Shown piece by piece: positions 47,006-56,358 of a stretch of DNA of 64,000 bases; positions within the stretch are counted from its first letter, which is position 1, and every line of letters starts with the position of its first letter. Where the stretch lies: positions 241,021-305,020 of the forward strand of contig DISK01000006.1 of NCBI GenBank assembly GCA_002421905.1, given 5' to 3'. A model generated the notes under the pieces. It searched no databases and was not told the DNA's origin. It saw nothing but the letters and a program-made list of their open reading frames with translations. The position numbers were made by a program, and so were the translations under genes. The stretch is from Micavibrio sp. UBA6212 (lineage in GTDB: Bacteria; Pseudomonadota; Alphaproteobacteria; Micavibrionales; Micavibrionaceae).

Positions 47006-48085
47006 ATGAAACCCATCCATCAGTTGATTTTCTGGGCTACGGCTTTGGCCGGAATCCTGTTTCTGGTTTGGTTATTCAAATCCATGCTCTTGCCGTTTGT
47101 TCTGGGCGGCGCTATCGCATATCTGCTCAACCCACTTGTAAATCGTCTGGTTCGTTTCGGGGCAAAGCGCCGTGTGGTCGTGCTGGGAATTCTCGGGTGT
47201 TTCCTGACTGTGTTGGTAGCTCTTCTGGCGATTATCCTGCCAATTTTGGTGCGTGAGGCCGCAGGTTTTGTTGATGACGTCCCTCAATATGCCCATAAAA
47301 TATGGTTGTTGATCGAACCTCGTATTCTCTGGATTCAAGAAAAAATGGGTCAGCAAATCACGGCGGATCAGATTCAAGATGCGATGAAAGAAAATATAGG
47401 AAAGGCCCTGCAAGTCGGGAAGGGCGTTCTGGGAGGATTGACAACCGGAGGATTGGCCATTGTTGATTTCTTTACGACTATTCTGATCACACCGGTTGTT
47501 GCGTATTTCCTGATGAAGGAATGGCCACGGGTTACAAGCTATGTCAAAGATATGCTTCCTAAGGAGCATGCAGAGGTCATTATAAATCTGGCAGGACAAA
47601 TTGATGGCAAGATTTCCGGATTTGTTCGGGGACAGATTATGGTCTGTCTTTGTCTTGGGTTGGTTTATGCCGTGGCACTCAGCATCGCCGGATTGAATTA
47701 CGGTTTCCTGATTGGCTTGGGAACTGGTGTGTTGTCTATTATTCCTTTTGTCGGGTCAGCGGTTGGGCTTGTCACCAGTTTGGTGGTGTCTTATTTGCAA
47801 TCGGGAGGAGACATTACCTTTATCGGCATTATTGCCGCCATATTTTTTGTCGGACAATTTATCGAAGGCAATTTTATCACCCCGAAATTATTGGGTGACA
47901 GTGTCGGCCTTCATCCGCTTTGGATTATCTTCTCTCTGATGGCTGGTGGGTCGTTGTTGGGATTGCTCGGAATGTTCCTATCCATTCCAGTTGCGGCCAG
48001 TATTGGTGTTATCGCTGGATTTATGATCGAACAATATAAAGCCAGCGCATATTACCGGCCTCAGGAAGTCGGGGCGGAAAAATGA
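47006..48085 (+). CDS. perM: AI-2E family (PerM-like) transporter
   Basis: A 359-residue membrane protein with about eight helices and the family pattern: an N-terminal pair of helices with 'LPFVLGGAIAYLLNPLVNRL', a periplasmic helical loop (~residues 85-140), and the C-terminal block with 'IPFVGSAVGLVTSLVV', 'GNFITPKLLGDSVGLHPLWIIFSLMAGG' and 'LGMFLSIPVAASIGV'. Related proteins include TqsA and PerM; the transported substrate is not certain. It overlaps hdaA by 4 bases (ATGA), showing translational coupling. Confidence 0.92.
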   Translation: MKPIHQLIFWATALAGILFLVWLFKSMLLPFVLGGAIAYLLNPLVNRLVRFGAKRRVVVLGILGCFLTVLVALLAIILPILVREAAGFVDDVPQYAHKIWLLIEPRILWIQEKMGQQITADQIQDAMKENIGKALQVGKGVLGGLTTGGLAIVDFFTTILITPVVAYFLMKEWPRVTSYVKDMLPKEHAEVIINLAGQIDGKISGFVRGQIMVCLCLGLVYAVALSIAGLNYGFLIGLGTGVLSIIPFVGSAVGLVTSLVVSYLQSGGDITFIGIIAAIFFVGQFIEGNFITPKLLGDSVGLHPLWIIFSLMAGGSLLGLLGMFLSIPVAASIGVIAGFMIEQYKASAYYRPQEVGAEK

Positions 48086-48777
48086 CACTTCCTCTAAGGC
48101 AACTTCCTCTGGACTTGAAATTTGCACCTGCCATGGGGCGGGATGATTTTATGGTCGGAGCCTGCAATCAATATGCCGTTCACATGGTTGAACATTGGCC
48201 CGCGGAATGGTCACCATATCCTGCACTCACCATTTACGGCCCGAAAGGGTCGGGTAAATCTCATTTGGCGGCCGTCTGGCAGAATCTTTCAAAAGGCCGC
48301 ATCTTGACCTTGGAAGAATTTATTGCCTGCGATATAGAAAATCTGATTGAAAGCAAAGAAAATCTGGTTCTTGAAGGTGTGGAGTTTTTGATCGGAGATC
48401 GGGTACAGGAAGAAAAGCTATTCCATCTCTATAATGCATTCCAGCAAAACGGGATTTACTTTTTGGCGCTTTCAACAATCTCCCCTGAGAAAATGGTCTT
48501 TGAAATTCGTGATCTGGAATCACGCTTGCGAGCGGCCCAAAGCGCCGAAATAAAACCACCGGATGATGATCTGCTCACTAAAGTTATGGCGAAAAGATTC
48601 TTTGACCAGAATTTGAGAATAGATCAGGAGTCTTTGGATTATATCTTATGGCGGATGGAACGCTCTTGGAGTGGACTGGATCATCTGGTTGAAAAGATTT
48701 GCCTGACTGCAACAGCGCTCCAAAAAGGGGAACTGACCAAGCCTTTACTTCGCGCGGCTATGATAGATATGGAATGA
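48082..48777 (+). CDS. hdaA: DnaA-related replication regulator (HdaA-like)
   Basis: A 231-residue protein with the DnaA-type AAA+ core but no DNA-binding domain IV. It starts with a clamp-binding-like motif (QLPLDLKF, residues ~6-14), which is how Hda proteins contact the sliding clamp. Walker A is GPKGSGKSHLA; 'DLESRLRAA' precedes the sensor region. In Caulobacter HdaA stimulates ATP hydrolysis by DnaA to prevent re-initiation. It ends an operon with the permease and DUF2066 genes and converges on the SixA-like gene with a 7-base gap. Confidence 0.9.
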   Translation: MTLPLRQLPLDLKFAPAMGRDDFMVGACNQYAVHMVEHWPAEWSPYPALTIYGPKGSGKSHLAAVWQNLSKGRILTLEEFIACDIENLIESKENLVLEGVEFLIGDRVQEEKLFHLYNAFQQNGIYFLALSTISPEKMVFEIRDLESRLRAAQSAEIKPPDDDLLTKVMAKRFFDQNLRIDQESLDYILWRMERSWSGLDHLVEKICLTATALQKGELTKPLLRAAMIDME

Positions 48778-48784
48778 TCCGTAT

Positions 48785-49354
48785 CTACATATCCGGTTTC
48801 AGGAATTTATACCGGGATATCGTCTTTCTTTTTCCAGAAAAAATATGAATGAGTTCACAAGTCTGTGGTGATAGATCAGACCATTTCCCACACGATACAT
48901 TGAATACGCACAATGTAGATGATGGAAAATCTTTATGTATGGTATCAACCATGTGCGGTTGTGATTTTTGTGATAAGTGCCATGCCAGATGATGCATCCC
49001 CGGATTATGCCCCATAACCAAAGGGCAGCTACTTTTCTCTGGCAGATAATCGGCGAGAACGTCAATCATAGTTTGGGCATTATAAGCTTTGTATAAATCT
49101 TCTCCGCATAGCTCAAGGACAGGGGGAGTATCTTCGTAAAAAATTTGTGAGATTAAGGCATCTAGACTTTTTTGAGTTCGTTGGCTGGACGAACACAACA
49201 GAAAGTCAGGCTTTATTCCCTCAAGAACCAGACTATTCCCATTCATACGGCATTGTGAAATACCGGTATGCGTTAACGGGAGGTCCCAATCCGAGATATT
49301 GGGATCATTGAGTTTTTCCCCATGCCGTCCAATAAGAAGAGTCTTTGGTGTCAT
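48785..49354 (-). CDS. SixA-like histidine phosphatase
   Basis: A 189-residue histidine-phosphatase-superfamily protein with the catalytic R10-H11-G12 at the N-terminus, 'LCSSSQRTQKSLDAL' (second Arg) and a late 'VMGHNPGMHHLAWHL' with the second catalytic His, the standard SixA pattern. SixA removes phosphate from histidines of phosphorelay or PTS proteins. It follows the alpha-glucosidase gene by 14 bases. The hybrid kinase at 40349 has an Hpt domain that could in principle be a substrate; that link is speculation. Confidence 0.85.
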   Translation of the reverse strand: MTPKTLLIGRHGEKLNDPNISDWDLPLTHTGISQCRMNGNSLVLEGIKPDFLLCSSSQRTQKSLDALISQIFYEDTPPVLELCGEDLYKAYNAQTMIDVLADYLPEKSSCPLVMGHNPGMHHLAWHLSQKSQPHMVDTIHKDFPSSTLCVFNVSCGKWSDLSPQTCELIHIFSGKRKTISRYKFLKPDM

Positions 49355-49368
49355 GATTTTTCTGTCGT

Positions 49369-51006
49369 TTATTCAGTGAACCCAAGAAATGCAAAACCGT
49401 AAGGTTCGAATGTCAATGTTGCTGTTTCTCCATCAATCACAGCTCCAAAACTAATGTTACTCAATATGGAGTAATCATGAGGTTCGGACAAAACCCATGT
49501 TGCGCGATCATTCGATATATTAAACACACATAGAATTTTATATCCGTCTTTTTCTCTGACCCACGCAACGATAGGATCAGGAACATCCAGCAATCGGAGA
49601 TCACCATCGCGAAGTGCCGGAATTTGGCGACGGAATCCGATAAAGTTGCGGTAGTGATTCAGAATTGAATCCGGTTCTTCTTCTTGAACCGAGACAGCCA
49701 GTTCAGCATGCGGCTCCCAGAATTTGATCCATGTCTCGGGGGCAAAGCTAAACCCGCCATGTGGCTTTTCCTTGTGCCATGGCATTGGTGTGCGGCCACC
49801 ATCCCGACCAGCGTGTTCAGGGTAAAGCGCAATATCGTACGGATCTCTCAAATCTTCAAAAGATAATTTGGCTTGAGGTAGGCCAAGCTCTTCCCCTTGA
49901 TAAATGCAGTAACTGCCGCGCAGTGATAATCCCAAAGCCATAATCATGAGAGCTGCTTTCTTATAGAGATGTTCTGGTGCCTGCATTCTTGATATGGCAC
50001 GAATGGTATCATGGTTGCTGGTGGCCCAGCATAACCAGCCATTGCCAAGCTTGTTCTCAACCCTCTTAATGGTATCAAGAACATCCTGACGTGTCATGTG
50101 AGATCCCAGCAAACCGAAAGAATAGGCCATATGCAGCTTGTCATCTCCTTGCACATAACTGGCGGCAATCGCTTCACTATCATCTCCACCGGCTTCACCG
50201 AGCAGGCAGCGTTCTGGCCATTGGTTAATATATGCTCTCATTTTTTGTGAGAAAGTAATGACGTGGGGGGTACACATACTATGGATACGTTTCTGATAGG
50301 ACATAGGATTGGATAAGGGCATATCAGAAGGAATAGGGTCGTTTGGCCCTCTGACGGGATTATCCCGTAGTTCGGGATCATGTTGGTAAGTATGAATGGC
50401 ATCAAGTCGGAAGCCGTCAACACCCATATCCAGCCAGAATTTGGCGACATCAAAAATTTCGGCATGAACTTCGGAATTCCAGAGATTGAGAGTTGGTTGG
50501 GAATTCAGAAAATGGTGCAGATAATATTGCTCCCGACGCGTGTCCCATGTCCACGCAGGGCCGCCGAAATAAGACAGCCAGTTATTCGGAGGAGTTCCAT
50601 CTGGCTTGGCATCCGCCCAGACATACCAGTCACGTTTTGGATTATCACGACTCATCCGGCTTTCATGAAACCAGATATGTTGATCCGACGTATGGGACCA
50701 TACTTTATCAATAATGACTTTGATGTCCCTTTCATGGGCATGGCGCAGCAGCCGTTCGAAATCATCGACATGGCCAAAGATCGGATCAACTTCGCGGTAA
50801 TCGGAAACATCATAGCCGAAATCTTTCATTGGCGATTTGAAAAATGGCGATATCCAGATGGCGTCAATTCCAAGACTGGCCAGATAGTCCAAACGGCGCT
50901 CAATACCGGGAAGGTCACCAATCCCGTCTCCGTTCATATCCAGAAAGCTGCGCGGGTAAATTTGATAGATTACTGCGCCACGCCACCAGTTATTTTGTTT
51001 GCTCAT
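49369..51006 (-). CDS. GH13 alpha-glucosidase
   Basis: About 545 residues from ATG 51006 ('MSKQNNWWRGAVIYQIYPRSF'); the TTG at 51081 is unlikely. A GH13 amylase-family (beta/alpha)8 enzyme with nucleophile D202 in GFRLDAI, acid/base E271 in LLGEAGG and transition-state D333 in SNHDT. The calcium-like loop 'DMNGDGIGDLPGI' and 'FKSPMKDFGYDVSDY' are typical for oligo-1,6-glucosidase, trehalose-6-P hydrolase and alpha-glucosidase of subfamily 23-like groups. No signal peptide, so cytoplasmic. It releases glucose from alpha-glucosides; exact linkage is not predictable. It lies between the HAD phosphatase-like gene and sixA, in one direction. Confidence 0.93.
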   Translation of the reverse strand: MSKQNNWWRGAVIYQIYPRSFLDMNGDGIGDLPGIERRLDYLASLGIDAIWISPFFKSPMKDFGYDVSDYREVDPIFGHVDDFERLLRHAHERDIKVIIDKVWSHTSDQHIWFHESRMSRDNPKRDWYVWADAKPDGTPPNNWLSYFGGPAWTWDTRREQYYLHHFLNSQPTLNLWNSEVHAEIFDVAKFWLDMGVDGFRLDAIHTYQHDPELRDNPVRGPNDPIPSDMPLSNPMSYQKRIHSMCTPHVITFSQKMRAYINQWPERCLLGEAGGDDSEAIAASYVQGDDKLHMAYSFGLLGSHMTRQDVLDTIKRVENKLGNGWLCWATSNHDTIRAISRMQAPEHLYKKAALMIMALGLSLRGSYCIYQGEELGLPQAKLSFEDLRDPYDIALYPEHAGRDGGRTPMPWHKEKPHGGFSFAPETWIKFWEPHAELAVSVQEEEPDSILNHYRNFIGFRRQIPALRDGDLRLLDVPDPIVAWVREKDGYKILCVFNISNDRATWVLSEPHDYSILSNISFGAVIDGETATLTFEPYGFAFLGFTE

Positions 51007-51125
51007 GTTAGGGAAAAGCTTTCTTGAAAAAAGGGAGGAACATCTTGCCTGTAAATTAGCAAAAACAAGATGTTCTTTCAAATGTCGATTGAAAAATTAG
51101 AATAAAACTAATGGGGAGGAGCAGA

Positions 51126-52073
51126 TTACGTCGATAAAGTCGGCATCAGCACCACTTTACGGCGATGTTCTCTTAAATACTCGACAGCATTGTTAATATG
51201 ATCCCATGTAACCGAGAAGTTCTGGATCATGCGATTATCTACTGCAGCAGAAAATTGTTCTGGGACAGGTTTTCCATTACTAACCCAAATGCCTCCCCCG
51301 TTAAAGCTCTGATGAGCGGCGTTCATTGCAACGCCATCAGTCCCACTGTCGCCGATAACATAAGGGGTACGGTTCTGATTTTGAGAAAGGCTCATAAAAT
51401 TGTGAACCCCTGCAATCTTACTCAAACCATTCTGCTTCATGAAGTCAATTTGGCCCGCTTCAAGAAATTGTGCAGCGGCAGAATTTGGTCCCAAACCTCT
51501 AGGGACGATTTCAATTGCATCATTACCGATGGCAATTTTATGAGTATTGTCAATTTTAAGTTCTGTCAGAATATGGGAAGCAACTTCCTGAAGCTTGTTT
51601 CGAACTGCATCAACTTCGTCATGCCCCAGACTGTGAACCAGTGCAATGGCAAAGCTCTTGACCTCTGGATAAACACAAGCATAACGACCTTCCGCATCAC
51701 GCACTTTTTCTGGGTCTTCAACCTGATAAATATGACCGTTAATCAACTGGGAAGCACGTTGTGCCACATAAGATGTGTTTAATTCTGGAGCCAATGCAAT
51801 AATGTCACCGCCTTGTTCCAAACGGATAGCGGAATGATGTTCAAAGGATCCGGGAAATTGACCACAAAAAGTTTCATCGACAGCTTCACTGGAACGGCCT
51901 GTCATAAGGATAAGACCTTCATTGGATCTGAAATATAGCTCCATGAGGGCTGCAGTTTCGTGAACCGGTGTTTCACGGCACATGCTGTTACGCAAGGTCA
52001 GATCAACATCGAAACACAAAAGGGCCCCAGCAGGCCCATGTTTTTTAAAAATATCTACGAGAACATTTTGCAA
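51126..52073 (-). CDS. HAD-IIB phosphatase, trehalose-phosphatase-like
   Basis: A 315-residue protein starting at TTG 52073 behind GGGGTG. HAD motif I is F-D22-V-D24-L-T, followed by the T/S motif (LMTGRSSEAV), 'FEHHSAIRLEQGGDIIAL' like the HGAE-type segment of trehalose-6-phosphate phosphatases, and the last motif 'VIGDSGTDGVAMNAA' with metal-binding Asp residues. It probably dephosphorylates a sugar phosphate; trehalose-6-phosphate is a guess since no otsA is adjacent. It is the first gene of the leftward alpha-glucosidase group and is divergent from the cupin and ROK kinase genes. Confidence 0.78.
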   Translation of the reverse strand: MQNVLVDIFKKHGPAGALLCFDVDLTLRNSMCRETPVHETAALMELYFRSNEGLILMTGRSSEAVDETFCGQFPGSFEHHSAIRLEQGGDIIALAPELNTSYVAQRASQLINGHIYQVEDPEKVRDAEGRYACVYPEVKSFAIALVHSLGHDEVDAVRNKLQEVASHILTELKIDNTHKIAIGNDAIEIVPRGLGPNSAAAQFLEAGQIDFMKQNGLSKIAGVHNFMSLSQNQNRTPYVIGDSGTDGVAMNAAHQSFNGGGIWVSNGKPVPEQFSAAVDNRMIQNFSVTWDHINNAVEYLREHRRKVVLMPTLST

Positions 52074-52218
52074 AGCACACCCCTGTGTTTAATATTCGTT
52101 TCCGTATAGAAAGCTATTTTTGTATATATGTAAATGATTATTGTTGCAAATGTATCCGGACTTCGATAAAAAAGCAAGGTAATTTTTTAACAAGACCTAA
52201 TTTCTTAAGGGTGTGCAA

Positions 52219-52890
52219 ATGACAATAGAAAGCCTTCGGGACCAATTCCTTAGATACAATAAAGGCTACAATTGGGAAGATTCTGCAAATATTGAGGAAA
52301 TCAATAAGCAGATAGCCATTGACGGAATGGATTTGCACAGCCTACCAGCCTACCAGAACGGTGGCGGGGACGTTATTGCCTCCCCTTGGGGTTCAAACAA
52401 AGCCTTGGATGCTGGAAAATACCCTGAAAATTATACCTATGCTGTAGATTGGAGACAAATTGTCAATCCTCATGCCTTGGAGCATTTTATTAAAAAGCCA
52501 GAAGGTCATTGCAGCAAAGAACTTGTAGTAAACTCTGGCAATATGCTCTCGCTTCAACGCCACCGTGGTCGCCAGGAATATTGGGCAGTTGAAGAGGGGG
52601 AATTGACCGTGATCTTGAACGAAGATTTATACACTGTTCGGGCAGGAAAAGCGATTTTTATTCCTTTGGGGGCCGTTCATTGTATGATCAATATGTCCGA
52701 TGAGCCTGTTAAAGTTGTTGAACTGCAAACGGGTATTTGTCGAGAAGCTGATAATGTTCGTTTGAAGGACTTTTCCGGTCGTCCAACATATTTCCTGAGC
52801 AACAGTCTGGAAGAAAAGGCTGCTCATCTTTACCAAATGGTTGAGAACGATATCCGTGCCAGAGCGGGAATGGCTTTGACTCATTCGTAA
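52219..52890 (+). CDS. Cupin, mannose-6-phosphate isomerase type II-like
   Basis: About 223 residues from ATG 52219, 7 bases after AAGGG; the GTG at 52213 is inside the spacing region. A conserved cupin core: 'LSLQRHRGRQEYW' (metal-binding His and Glu), 'VEEGELTVILN', and 'IFIPLGAVHCMIN' with the last His, as in the isomerase half of mannose-1-P guanylyltransferase/PMI type II. It is shorter than bifunctional ManC, so only the isomerase-like half is present. It lies 52 bases before the ROK sugar kinase. Conversion of a hexose phosphate (for example mannose-6-P to fructose-6-P) is the likely activity. Confidence 0.83.
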   Translation: MTIESLRDQFLRYNKGYNWEDSANIEEINKQIAIDGMDLHSLPAYQNGGGDVIASPWGSNKALDAGKYPENYTYAVDWRQIVNPHALEHFIKKPEGHCSKELVVNSGNMLSLQRHRGRQEYWAVEEGELTVILNEDLYTVRAGKAIFIPLGAVHCMINMSDEPVKVVELQTGICREADNVRLKDFSGRPTYFLSNSLEEKAAHLYQMVENDIRARAGMALTHS

Positions 52891-52942
52891 TAATGTTATT
52901 GAGTATCACCGTCAAAAAACAATCCCATAAAGAGGTTATGCG

Positions 52943-53947
52943 ATGTCGCAAGAGTCTGTGCGTATAGGAATCGATTTTGGAGGAACGAAAACAGAGTTAA
53001 TAGCTCTGGAGTCTTCCAACGGTAAAGAGCTGTTCCGTAAACGGATCTTGAATGAGAAGGGAAACTATGAGGTTACACTTCAAAGTTTTAAGACTCTTGT
53101 TGATGAAGCTGAGGCCACTCTTGGCAAGCGCGGAACGATCGGGATTGGGATGCCAGGATGCATTTCTGACGATACCGGGCAGGTAAAAAATTCTAATGCC
53201 TCGTGGATGAATGGAACCCCGATGAAAGAAGATTTGGAAAAGCTTCTGGGGCGGGAAGTTCGTATACAAAATGATGCAAACTGTTTTGCCGTTTCTGAAG
53301 CGACAGATGGAGCAGGTCTAGGCAAAGATGTTGTCTTCGGAGCCATTATAGGAACCGGTTGTGGTGGCGGTCTGGCCATTAAAGGAAAGCCAGTTAAGGG
53401 CATTAATGCAATTGGTGGCGAATGGGGACACAATCCGTTGCCATATCCGCGGGTTTATGTACCCACTATGCCGGAACACGGGTTTTCCGAGGTCGAAATT
53501 CAGCCATCTAAAAAAATTGGACATTTTACTGCGGACAAGTCTTGGTCTGAGTATCCGGGGGATCTGTGCTTCTGCGGAAAATGGGGATGTCAGGAGACAT
53601 GGATTTCGGGAACAGGGTTTAAGAAAGACTATAACCGCGTGACAGGCGAAGACCTGTCAACGCATGATATTATTGCCAACGCGGCACGCGGTGAACCAAA
53701 GGCCGTAGCTGCCTTTGAGCGCTATGCTGATCGTTTGGCTCGTGCTTTGTCCGTTGTAATTAATACGGTCGATCCGGATGTGATCGTTCTGGGCGGTGGA
53801 ATGAGTAATGTGGCGATGATTTATAATACTGTGCCAAAAATTTGGGGTAAATACATCTTTACCGATATTATTCACACCAAGCTATGCTCTCCCCTTCATG
53901 GTGATTCATCTGGTGTCCGTGGTGCTGCGTGGTTATGGCCTGCCTAA
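52943..53947 (+). CDS. mak: ROK-family sugar kinase, fructokinase-like
   Basis: A 334-residue kinase strikingly like E. coli Mak (manno(fructo)kinase): N-terminal phosphate loop IGIDFGGTKTELIAL, 'GMPGCISDDTGQVKNSNASWMNG', substrate motif 'NDANCFAVSEA', 'GTGCGGG', 'GEWGHNPLP', zinc site 'CFCGKWGCQETWISG' and the end 'HGDSSGVRGAAWLWP'. It phosphorylates a hexose such as fructose or mannose at C6. Together with the PMI-like cupin it would feed fructose or mannose into glycolysis, next to an alpha-glucosidase that could release hexoses from disaccharides. Confidence 0.93.
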   Translation: MSQESVRIGIDFGGTKTELIALESSNGKELFRKRILNEKGNYEVTLQSFKTLVDEAEATLGKRGTIGIGMPGCISDDTGQVKNSNASWMNGTPMKEDLEKLLGREVRIQNDANCFAVSEATDGAGLGKDVVFGAIIGTGCGGGLAIKGKPVKGINAIGGEWGHNPLPYPRVYVPTMPEHGFSEVEIQPSKKIGHFTADKSWSEYPGDLCFCGKWGCQETWISGTGFKKDYNRVTGEDLSTHDIIANAARGEPKAVAAFERYADRLARALSVVINTVDPDVIVLGGGMSNVAMIYNTVPKIWGKYIFTDIIHTKLCSPLHGDSSGVRGAAWLWPA

Positions 53948-53980
53948 GGAAGCCCAGGATTGATACGACTAAGGGGTAAA

Positions 53981-55360
53981 TCAAACGGCCATGGAATGGC
54001 GTTGCTCAGTGTCGATAGGGAGCAGATACTCATCAAAGCACGAAGCAACAATTCTGACGACCTGACGCGCCTCCCTTGGGACAGTCAAAAGACCATTCTG
54101 GTCAAGAATGGCTAAGCCATCCTTGACAAAAGGCGCAAGCAAAGTCTGGCAGACTTCAAGGTGTTCAAGATCATGACCATGACGAGTCCACACGTCACGG
54201 ATATTGACATGCAGATCGCACATCAAGCGTTCGATAATTTCTTTTCGTGCCAAGTCCTGCCCTTGATAACTGTAGCCCTTGGCAATTGGTGGCGCATCAC
54301 TATGCAGAACGGCTTCTTGATAGTCGTGGGATGCTGTGGTGTTTTGGGCAAACCCTTGCGGGTATTGCGAAATGGCAGATACGCCAAACCCGATCAAAGC
54401 ATCAGGGGCAACGTTGGTGTACCCTTGGAAATTACGTCCCAGAGTTCCCGCATCCTGAGCCTCGGCCATGTCATCGACATTCTTAACAAAATGATCAATC
54501 CCGATCGGGCGAAATCCAGCCTCTTCCAGAACCTGCGCGCCCGTATTGAACAAATCGTACCGCGCTGCATTGCCGGGGAGGGAGTCCTCGGGGATAAGCC
54601 TCATATTTTTCTTTTTCCATGGAACATGGGCATATCCATAGAGCGCAAAGCGGTCTGGCTTCAAAAGAAGGGCATAATCCATCGAACGGGTCAGGCTGCG
54701 AACTGTCTGGTAAGGAAGACCATAAATAAAGTCGAGATTGAACTTTGTAATCCCGGCTGAACGCAGATTTTGGACAGCAGAATAGACAACATCAAAGGGC
54801 TGTACCCGATTAACTGTTTCCATCACCTTGTCGTCAAAGTCTTGGACACCCAACGAAATTCTGTTCACGCCGGATTCAGCATAGCATTGAGCCAGTGAGG
54901 CATTCATATGGCGAGGATCAACTTCGACAGCAATCTCGGCATCATCGTCAAACGCAAAGAATTCATGGAATGTATCCATGATTAAACGAAAATCCTGTTC
55001 ATGCAGCATCGTCGGGGAGCCCCCCCCGAAATGAAGATGCGTTACAATATGGCGGTTTTGCATGCGCCGTCCCATCGAAGCAATTTCCCGCCGAATCAAA
55101 TGAGCATAGTCTTCAACAGGAGCATAACGGCTGGTAATATGGGTGAAACATCCACAATAGTGGCAGAGTTTCGGACAAAACGGGATGTGGACATATAAAG
55201 ACAGTTTTGACCCTTGCGGCAAGTCATCAATCCATGATGTCACGGTAGAAATAGGAAAGTCGGCTTGAAATAGCGGAGCCGCAGGATAACTGGTATATCG
55301 CGGCACGGCCCGGTCATAGGCAAGAATTTTCTGTTTCAGATCAGGGTTCCCAATAGACAT
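53981..55360 (-). CDS. hemN: Oxygen-independent coproporphyrinogen III dehydrogenase
   Basis: About 459 residues from ATG 55360; the longer frame to 55402 adds 14 unlikely residues. A radical SAM enzyme with C62-x3-C66-x2-C69-x-C71 (CPKLCHYCGC), as in true HemN and unlike HemW. The early 'YDRAVPRYTSYP' segment and 'HLHFGGGSPTML' are HemN-specific. It decarboxylates coproporphyrinogen III to protoporphyrinogen IX without oxygen, which suggests microaerobic or anaerobic growth. No FNR box is seen directly upstream. It lies downstream of flgL in the same direction (78-base gap). Confidence 0.95.
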   Translation of the reverse strand: MSIGNPDLKQKILAYDRAVPRYTSYPAAPLFQADFPISTVTSWIDDLPQGSKLSLYVHIPFCPKLCHYCGCFTHITSRYAPVEDYAHLIRREIASMGRRMQNRHIVTHLHFGGGSPTMLHEQDFRLIMDTFHEFFAFDDDAEIAVEVDPRHMNASLAQCYAESGVNRISLGVQDFDDKVMETVNRVQPFDVVYSAVQNLRSAGITKFNLDFIYGLPYQTVRSLTRSMDYALLLKPDRFALYGYAHVPWKKKNMRLIPEDSLPGNAARYDLFNTGAQVLEEAGFRPIGIDHFVKNVDDMAEAQDAGTLGRNFQGYTNVAPDALIGFGVSAISQYPQGFAQNTTASHDYQEAVLHSDAPPIAKGYSYQGQDLARKEIIERLMCDLHVNIRDVWTRHGHDLEHLEVCQTLLAPFVKDGLAILDQNGLLTVPREARQVVRIVASCFDEYLLPIDTEQRHSMAV

Positions 55361-55438
55361 GGCTAATATATAGGCAATAAGCCCATTTATGGGTATGGGC
55401 ATTTTGCCGCATCCTATCCATGAAGAACATGAGACCTA

Positions 55439-56344
55439 TCACAGGTAATCGTGCAGGTTAAGGTTCAGTATCCGAACAGATGAAGAATAGGCGGCTTCCA
55501 TCTGGGTCTGGATCTCGGTAATTTGTACCGAGGCCGATGGAATATCCGTTTCTTTGATGTTGCTCGTGAGCTCTTTTAGATAGACTTTGTCCTGTTCATT
55601 TTGATAGATCTGATCTTCCATGGATTTCGCGTTGATCGACAGATTGCTGCGGACATTCGCAATTCCGTCAATTGCTGATCTAATAAGATCTGATGCTTCG
55701 GACAATTCTGTTATGCTGCCTGAGTTGTTAAGGACCAGATTGTAAGCACGGAACAATTCTTCGAATGCTGGATCACTGGCCAGAACCCCATAATTGATGA
55801 CGTGGCTTTCAGAGGACTGAACAGATGTAATCGTACTATTTCCTTGATAATAAGAAGAGTTTACAACCGAAGGGGAAGTTTGTGGAACCCATGCCGGATC
55901 GGTCAAGTCAACTGGGGGCGTATCTATATTTGTTCCTGCAAACACATACCGGTTGCCGATTTTCATGTTGAGAACTGACTGGGTTTCATCCAGCGCATTG
56001 CTGGCTTGGTTGGCCGTAACAGCGGTTGGAACCTGACCGCCACCCAATGCCGCAGTCACAGCAGTCAGCATCGAGTTTGCCATGTCTTCAATCTGGCCCA
56101 AAGCTTCGTACATTGTGTTCACATTGGCCAATACAATATTTGTGTTGGTGTTATAGGCATCTAGACGATCAATGGCGCTTTCGACCGACAGCAAATATTG
56201 TGTGTCAGATGAAATACCTTTGTAATTCTGGGATTTTAACCCCGAACTGATTTGAGTATTGATGTCGGAATATTTGACCTGCAGTCTCATATTTTCTGCG
56301 ATCATCGAAGTCGTATATGGATATGTAGCAACACGGTTAACCAT
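55439..56344 (-). CDS. flgL: Flagellar hook-associated protein 3
   Basis: A 301-residue flagellin-related junction protein. N-terminal D0/D1 helices ('MVNRVATYPYTTSMIAENMRLQVKYSDINTQISSGLKSQNYKG') and the C-terminal helix ('ITEIQTQMEAAYSSSVRILNLNLHDYL') are conserved. It connects hook to filament. It is 14 bases after flgK in the leftward hook operon and is the last flagellar gene of this group. Confidence 0.92.
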   Translation of the reverse strand: MVNRVATYPYTTSMIAENMRLQVKYSDINTQISSGLKSQNYKGISSDTQYLLSVESAIDRLDAYNTNTNIVLANVNTMYEALGQIEDMANSMLTAVTAALGGGQVPTAVTANQASNALDETQSVLNMKIGNRYVFAGTNIDTPPVDLTDPAWVPQTSPSVVNSSYYQGNSTITSVQSSESHVINYGVLASDPAFEELFRAYNLVLNNSGSITELSEASDLIRSAIDGIANVRSNLSINAKSMEDQIYQNEQDKVYLKELTSNIKETDIPSASVQITEIQTQMEAAYSSSVRILNLNLHDYL

Positions 56345-56358
56345 GTTTTTCTCCTGTT

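Noticed and set aside
50380..51027. A 215-codon plus-strand frame opposite the alpha-glucosidase
   Set aside because: It overlaps catalytic motifs of a clear GH13 enzyme on the other strand and has no independent support.
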